Source: Lachnospiraceae bacterium
Lineage (GTDB): Bacteria; Bacillota; Clostridia; Lachnospirales; Lachnospiraceae
Direction of reading: 5' to 3'
DNA length: 64,000 nt
NCBI GenBank assembly: GCA_910574865.1
Contig: CAJTDN010000003.1
Coordinates: forward strand, 248,001 to 312,000
The position numbers were made by a program, and so were the translations under genes. The notes beneath the pieces were generated by a model, which worked only from the letters and a program-made list of their open reading frames with translations, was not told the DNA's origin and searched no databases. How positions within the stretch are numbered: the first letter of the stretch is position 1; each line of letters starts with the position of its first letter. Of the stretch, positions 60,124 through 64,000 are shown in pieces.

Positions 60124-60212
60124 AACGACTCCTTGCCAAATCTTGCACTTAACGGCTTTTGTCACCGTGTTCTCCACTCCATGTGACTTTTCACGGATAT
60201 GCTTCGGCTTTC

Positions 60213-60252
60213 GAATTATTTTAATTCTATCACCGAGGTATTTTGTTGTCAA
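60213..60252 (-). promoter_or_regulatory. Promoter and operator of the MarR-ArsA operon
   Basis: On the minus strand: TTGACA (60247-60252), 17 bp, TAGAAT (60224-60229). The inverted repeat GAATTA...TAATTC (60213-60227) overlaps the -10 element. The -35 element lies inside the 3' end of the PIN-toxin remnant. Confidence 0.7.
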
Positions 60253-60436
60253 GCACTTTTTCAATATACTCTGCCTTATTCACCGCGTCCGCTTCATCCC
60301 GGAATTGTGTACTTGATGTCAGTCCATTATATACCGCTTGTGGAATCATGATTTTCCCGAACAACTTTTGTAGCAAGTCCAATCTTTTTATCTTTGACAA
60401 AGTAATGATAGGTGTAGTATCTGAAATCACAATCAT
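60230..60436 (-). pseudogene. PIN-domain (DUF3368-type) toxin, N-terminal fragment
   Basis: MIVISDTTPIITLSKIKRLD, then LLQKLFGKIMIPQAVYNGL is the start of a DUF3368 PIN nuclease, with the first catalytic Asp present. The family is about 150 residues; this frame stops after 68 residues and lacks the other acidic residues. AAGGAG precedes the ATG. It is probably inactive. Confidence 0.65.
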
Positions 60437-60557
60437 ATTGCTTCTCCTTCAATCTTTCATATGTCTCCATATCTTCTTCAATTTCTGAAATGTCTTGATC
60501 CAAATACGCCAATCCCATCCTATCATACAAGGTAATAAGTTCCCATTTTGATACGCC
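60437..60557 (-). pseudogene. Small antitoxin-like fragment before PIN remnant
   Basis: Directly after the Fic stop codon the frame reads WELITLYDRMGLAYLDQDIS, then an acidic helix (EIEEDMETYERLKEKQ) that overlaps the start of the PIN gene. No normal start codon is visible (only CTG/GTA/TTG). It is related to the 48-residue frame at 14958-15104. The frame continues past 60437 as far as 60327. Confidence 0.4.
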
Positions 60558-60560
60558 CAG

Positions 60561-61004
60561 TTAGTCTTCCTTGTCCACTTTGCTCCAGTCAATCACCATT
60601 TCCAACTCTTTTTTCAGAACTGCATCAAGCCATATTCGTGTACTGCGGCCATTGCCCTCCCGAAACGGATGAGCGACATTCATTTCGACATATTTTTCTA
60701 TAATCTCATCAAATGTCGCCTGCGGCATTTTTTCAATCGTTGCAAGTGCCGCTTCGAGATACATGGCCGGAACAAATCGAAAATTTCCTTTTGCCATATT
60801 TACAGTTCTCATTCGACCGGCAAATTCATAAATATCTTCGAACAAATATTTATGGATTCTTGACAGTCCTTCGAATGAACCGACTTCAAATATATCAAGC
60901 AAACCCTTTTCAAATAATTCAAGGGCCTTCGTTTTACTGATTTTCTCCTCGACACGGGCAAGCTCTGACGAATCGGTAATTCCCAATTTATTTTCTAATG
61001 CCAT
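60561..61004 (-). CDS. Fic family protein, C-terminally truncated
   Basis: A 147-residue Fic-domain protein with the full catalytic motif [12 protein letters not shown] and the flap region upstream ([20 protein letters not shown]). Fic enzymes transfer AMP or other groups to target proteins. The usual C-terminal helices (about 40-50 residues after [11 protein letters not shown]) are missing: the frame stops and foreign antitoxin-like sequence follows. ATG 61004 (GAGGG ahead) and ATG 61040 are both possible starts. No inhibitory antitoxin with the (S/T)xxxE(G/N) motif is seen next to it. Confidence 0.75.
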   Translation of the reverse strand: MALENKLGITDSSELARVEEKISKTKALELFEKGLLDIFEVGSFEGLSRIHKYLFEDIYEFAGRMRTVNMAKGNFRFVPAMYLEAALATIEKMPQATFDEIIEKYVEMNVAHPFREGNGRSTRIWLDAVLKKELEMVIDWSKVDKED

Positions 61005-61130
61005 AAAACAACCCTCTTTTCTAATCATATATTCGTCCATGATACATCGCCTTTCTCTTCATAATATACACGAAAGTGGCATCAAACACAATACGAAAAA
61101 TGCATACTTTCCAGAATATTTCCTCCTAAA

Positions 61131-61326
61131 GTTACTTTTCACGGGGTGGGAAAACAAGGAATTAAGCGTTGCAAGCTTGCTTGCATAACGCCAAATTCCT
61201 TGTTTCCCCTAACCCGAAAAGGGTGGCTGCCCTCACAACGAGAAACATAATCCCTTGAAAAGGGCGACGTGCGCCTTCTGCGCACGGTTTCGCAGCTGTT
61301 TGGGCATCCACCCCGTGAAAAGTAAC
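61131..61326. mobile_element. MITE-like 196-bp element with perfect 19-bp terminal inverted repeats
   Basis: GTTACTTTTCACGGGGTGG (61131-61149) and its exact complement (61308-61326) bound a 196-bp stretch without genes. Inside, AAACAAGGAATT pairs with AATTCCTTGTTT around GCGTTGCAAGC/GCTTGCATAACGC. The ends equal the stem at 41836-41872 and resemble those at 20304-20451. No clear target duplication is seen. It fills most of the 61005-61396 gap. Confidence 0.75.
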
Positions 61327-61396
61327 CTCCCCAAACAACCACGGGGCCGTGCATACGCACGGCCCCGCCAATCACGTCGCAAACAGATTTTCCTTT

Positions 61397-62188
61397 TCAA
61401 AACATTTCTTCCAAATACTTCGCGATTCCCTCCTCGTCATTCCCGCCAATTACCACGTCGGCATGTTCCTTGACCGCCTCTACGGCATTTCCCATGGCAA
61501 CACCTTTCCCGCATACTTCAAGCATTCCTATGTCCACATAGTCATCGCCAAACGCGATAACCTCCTCCAACAGGATTTTGCACATGGCACATATTTTTCG
61601 AATGGCATGTTCCTTCGTGGCCTCTTTCCTGGTAAATTTATACCAGCCCCCATCCGAAAATCGCACGCAGTCATATTCACTCAGTGCTTCCCGAAGCCTT
61701 CCCGCCTGAATCTCGTCAGAAGGATCCACGCATATTTTCAAGGCGTTTTCCTCAAAATCACTGAAATCCGTATAAATCCCCTTACTCCAACTCTTATCCT
61801 GTCCGTCCGAATCCATCCCGTGACTCCAATACTGGGCATCCATCGTGTCAACCGTTATCTTACAGTCATCACCACATATCCGTCTGGCCTCTGCAATCAC
61901 CCGCCCCGTTTCCTCCCGTGAAAATTCCAACCGGCAGACATACTCGTCCTTGTATTTCGCCACCGCCCCGCCGCTCGCGATGAACACGTCCGGTTGCAGC
62001 TGCTTGATAAAGAACATCGCGTTTTGCCGCGCTCTCGAGGTGCATATGCCAAGCATCACCCCCCTTTTCCGACATTTTTCCAATGCCCGCGCCGTCCTTG
62101 GAGAAATCGTCTTGTCGCTTCGGAGCAATGTCCCGTCCAAATCAAACAAAAGCAATCTACAATTCTCTGCTTTACCATCCTTCTTCAT
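61397..62188 (-). CDS. HAD-superfamily phosphatase (Cof/YidA type)
   Basis: A 263-residue Cof-type HAD enzyme: motif I FDLDGTLLRSD, motif II ICTSR, the C2 cap domain (about 85-190), motif III Lys (FTRKEATKEHA) and motif IV FGDDYVDIGML. It should dephosphorylate sugar phosphates or cofactors. Its ATG overlaps the ptsI stop (ATGA) with GAAGGTGGG ahead, so the two are translated together; this hints at control of sugar-phosphate levels. Confidence 0.88.
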   Translation of the reverse strand: MKKDGKAENCRLLLFDLDGTLLRSDKTISPRTARALEKCRKRGVMLGICTSRARQNAMFFIKQLQPDVFIASGGAVAKYKDEYVCRLEFSREETGRVIAEARRICGDDCKITVDTMDAQYWSHGMDSDGQDKSWSKGIYTDFSDFEENALKICVDPSDEIQAGRLREALSEYDCVRFSDGGWYKFTRKEATKEHAIRKICAMCKILLEEVIAFGDDYVDIGMLEVCGKGVAMGNAVEAVKEHADVVIGGNDEEGIAKYLEEMF

Positions 62189-63819
62189 TTTCCCACCTTC
62201 ATCTCCCTGACAATTTTCCGCAAACTTAGCACCATGCCCGGTGCCACGGACAGCTCGTCCACGCCCATGCGCACGAAACGCTCCGTCAGTTCCAGGTCCG
62301 ACCCCAGCTCGCCACAGATTCCGACCCATTTCCCATGCGCGTGCGCGTTGACCACGACCATCTGTATCATCCGCAAAATGGCCGGATGATGTGGATTGTA
62401 AAAGTCATCCAGCCTCTCGTTCTGCCGGTCGATGGCCAGCGTGTACTGCGTCAAATCGTTCGTCCCGATGCTGAAAAAATCCACCAACCTTGCCAGCTCG
62501 TCGCTCACCATGACCGCCGCCGGGGTCTCGACCATGATGCCCTGTTCGGGAACCTTGTGCGGGATGTCCAGGCTTTCCAGTTCTCCATGCACTTCCGCCA
62601 CGATGCCCCAAACCGCCCGCACTTCCTCCACCGACGTAATCATCGGGTACATGACGGACAGATTGCCAAAGACAGCCGCGCGCAACAACGCCCGAAGCTG
62701 CGTCTTGAAAATGTCAGGCTGTTTCAGGCAAATGCGGATTGCCCGGTACCCCATGGCCGGATTGTCCTCTTTTCCGAAATTGAAATATTCCACCTGCTTA
62801 TCCGCCCCGATGTCCAGCGTGCGGATGATCACTTTCTTTCCGGCCATGTTCAAAAGCACTTGCCGGTAGGCCTGGAACTGTTCTTCTTCCGTGGGAAAAT
62901 CATTCCGTCCCAGGTACAAGAACTCGCTGCGGAAAAGCCCGATTCCGCCCGCGTCATTCTCCAGGACATAGCCCACATCGCCGATATTCCCGATGTTGGC
63001 ATAAATATTGATTTTGTGGCCGTCCAACGTTATGTTTTCCTTTCCCTTCAACGTTTGCAAAAGCCACAGCTGCTCGCGCTCCTTCTCCATCCGCGTCTCG
63101 GCCTTACGGCATGCCTCCCCGGACGGTTCGAAAACCACTTGTCCCTGGTAGCCGTCCACGATTGCCAGCGTCCCGTCTTCTAAATTTTCCAAATCCACGG
63201 GTACCCCGACCAGTGCCGGGATATTCATCATGCGGGCCAGTATGGCCGTGTGCGAATTCGTCGAGCCGTGCACGGTCACAAACCCGAGGATTTTCCCCTT
63301 GTCCATCTGCACCGTCTCACTGGGACTTAAGTCGTCCGCTACCACGATAACCGGATTTGCAAAATCAAAACCCGTTTCCCCACGCCCCGCCAGGTTCCTG
63401 GCCAGCCTGTCGGAAATGTCCCGGACGTCCGCCGCCCTCGCCCGCATGTAATCATCGTCCATGTCGGCAAACATGCCGGCAAAATTGTCCCCCGTGACAG
63501 CAACGGCATACTCCGCGTTGACGTGTTCCGCACGTATCATGTTGTGAACCGCGTCTAGATAATCCTCGTCCTCCAGAAGCATCTGGTGCACCTCGAAAAT
63601 CGCCGCGCTGCTTTCCCCGACCTCCTTCAATGCCTTGTCATATAACGCCTGCAACTGCCTTACCGACTCCGTGACCGCGACACCCACCCGCGACACCTCC
63701 GCTTCGGCATCCTCTATTTTCAAACGTTTTATCTGAACGTTATTTTTCTTCCAAATCAAGATAGAACCCATCGCAATTCCCTTATATACTGATTTCCCAT
63801 GAAAACTTTGCATTTCCAC
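62185..63819 (-). CDS. ptsI: PTS enzyme I (phosphoenolpyruvate-protein phosphotransferase)
   Basis: A 544-residue Enzyme I that takes phosphate from PEP and passes it to HPr. The phospho-His is His190 in GSTNSHTAILAR. The PEP barrel (about 260-544) includes the conserved GIGLFRSEFLYL and the active-site Cys in VGICGELGSD. The start appears to be GTG at 63819 behind GAGGAAG, with ATG at 63813 as alternative. No ptsH is in the window; it may lie upstream beyond the edge. A structured leader stands at 63856-63912. Confidence 0.93.
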   Translation of the reverse strand: MEMQSFHGKSVYKGIAMGSILIWKKNNVQIKRLKIEDAEAEVSRVGVAVTESVRQLQALYDKALKEVGESSAAIFEVHQMLLEDEDYLDAVHNMIRAEHVNAEYAVAVTGDNFAGMFADMDDDYMRARAADVRDISDRLARNLAGRGETGFDFANPVIVVADDLSPSETVQMDKGKILGFVTVHGSTNSHTAILARMMNIPALVGVPVDLENLEDGTLAIVDGYQGQVVFEPSGEACRKAETRMEKEREQLWLLQTLKGKENITLDGHKINIYANIGNIGDVGYVLENDAGGIGLFRSEFLYLGRNDFPTEEEQFQAYRQVLLNMAGKKVIIRTLDIGADKQVEYFNFGKEDNPAMGYRAIRICLKQPDIFKTQLRALLRAAVFGNLSVMYPMITSVEEVRAVWGIVAEVHGELESLDIPHKVPEQGIMVETPAAVMVSDELARLVDFFSIGTNDLTQYTLAIDRQNERLDDFYNPHHPAILRMIQMVVVNAHAHGKWVGICGELGSDLELTERFVRMGVDELSVAPGMVLSLRKIVREMKVGK

Positions 63820-63855
63820 TTCGCTTCCTCTCTTTCTATTCTTCTATCTTCTAAT

Positions 63856-63912
63856 GCAAAAGGCCATGGGTATCATGAGGTCAAAACGCCTTTTGCCCCC
63901 ATGATACCCATG
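63856..63912. promoter_or_regulatory. Interlocked inverted repeats (pseudoknot-like) upstream of ptsI
   Basis: Four segments are in the order A-B-A'-B': GCAAAAGGC (63856-63864), CATGGGTATCATG (63865-63877), GCCTTTTGC (63888-63896), CATGATACCCATG (63900-63912). A pairs perfectly with A' (9 bp) and B with B' (13 bp), so the stems exclude each other or form an H-type pseudoknot. It ends 37 bp before the ptsI start codon. No T-run follows on either strand. Confidence 0.65.
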
Positions 63913-64000
63913 AATTGCCACGCACTATGTGCTCCCGCAATTCCAAAACACCTCAAATCCGCGTTTTTCCAAATCACAAATTTTCTTCGAAAAATTTTTT

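Overview
The window looks like a chromosome segment of an anaerobic, spore-forming gut Firmicute, most likely a Lachnospiraceae-type clostridium. The signs are strong AGGAGG-type ribosome-binding sites, TTGACA/TATAAT promoters, CotF-like coat proteins, a GAAC-N4-GTTC (Gram-positive) SOS box, a sensory [FeFe]-hydrogenase, many cytoplasmic plant-glycan hydrolases and a Na+/H+-type sugar symporter. This is inference from gene content; no rRNA or other marker gene is present and I found no tRNA or CRISPR array.

Layout. 0-11 kb: a broken CE1-type esterase, a GH2 glycosidase, a DUF4258/YgiT toxin-antitoxin pair, a TetR-DegV operon, two nucleotide-binding dehydrogenases, and MarR with a TauE-type exporter. 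11-15 kb: a PhoPR-like two-component system, two small CotF-like proteins and a lone PduB-type microcompartment shell protein. 15.2-20.8 kb: a decayed prophage. It holds an endolysin tail, a pair resembling phage lambda RexA/RexB behind an SOS-box promoter, antirepressor and ArpU fragments, a cro/cI-type switch with an S24 autoprotease repressor, a RelE-type toxin-antitoxin pair and an integrase fragment. 21-27 kb: ArsR with a P1B metal ATPase, a small alarmone synthetase, a 15-residue-repeat coiled-coil protein, and MarR with a MATE exporter. 27-36 kb: a glycan cluster (GPH symporter, GH1, GH43, AraC regulator, large lipoprotein solute-binding protein). 36-42.5 kb: an Rpn-type nuclease, a two-component system with an adjacent ABC transporter operon that includes a 48-residue membrane protein, and a toxin-antitoxin pair. 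42.8-50 kb: GH78 rhamnosidase, GH43, and a GHKL kinase/LytTR regulator pair. 50-55 kb: a potassium-uptake (ktrBA) / sensory hydrogenase / SpoIIE phosphatase cluster. 55.5-64 kb: a toxin-antitoxin operon split by a MITE, a MarR operon with two ArsA/Get3-like ATPases, a graveyard of Fic and PIN fragments, a second MITE, then a HAD phosphatase and ptsI.

How the parts may work together. The glycosidases carry no secretion signals, so they probably act in the cytoplasm on imported oligosaccharides from plant material rich in rhamnose, arabinose and xylose. AraC, the GHKL/LytTR pair and operator-like repeats would control them. Several regulators (TetR, MarR x3, ArsR) sit beside their likely targets with visible palindromic operators.

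The most interesting items are the RexAB-like pair under an SOS box; the MITE whose removal rebuilds an overlapping toxin-antitoxin operon to the base; a similar helical C-terminal tail on unrelated enzymes (SDR, GH78, perhaps GH2); the twin ArsA-like ATPase operon; the hydrogenase-phosphatase pair next to potassium uptake; and an exact 21-bp tandem array in front of the LytTR regulator. All identifications come from reading sequence and remembered family features; no database search was run.
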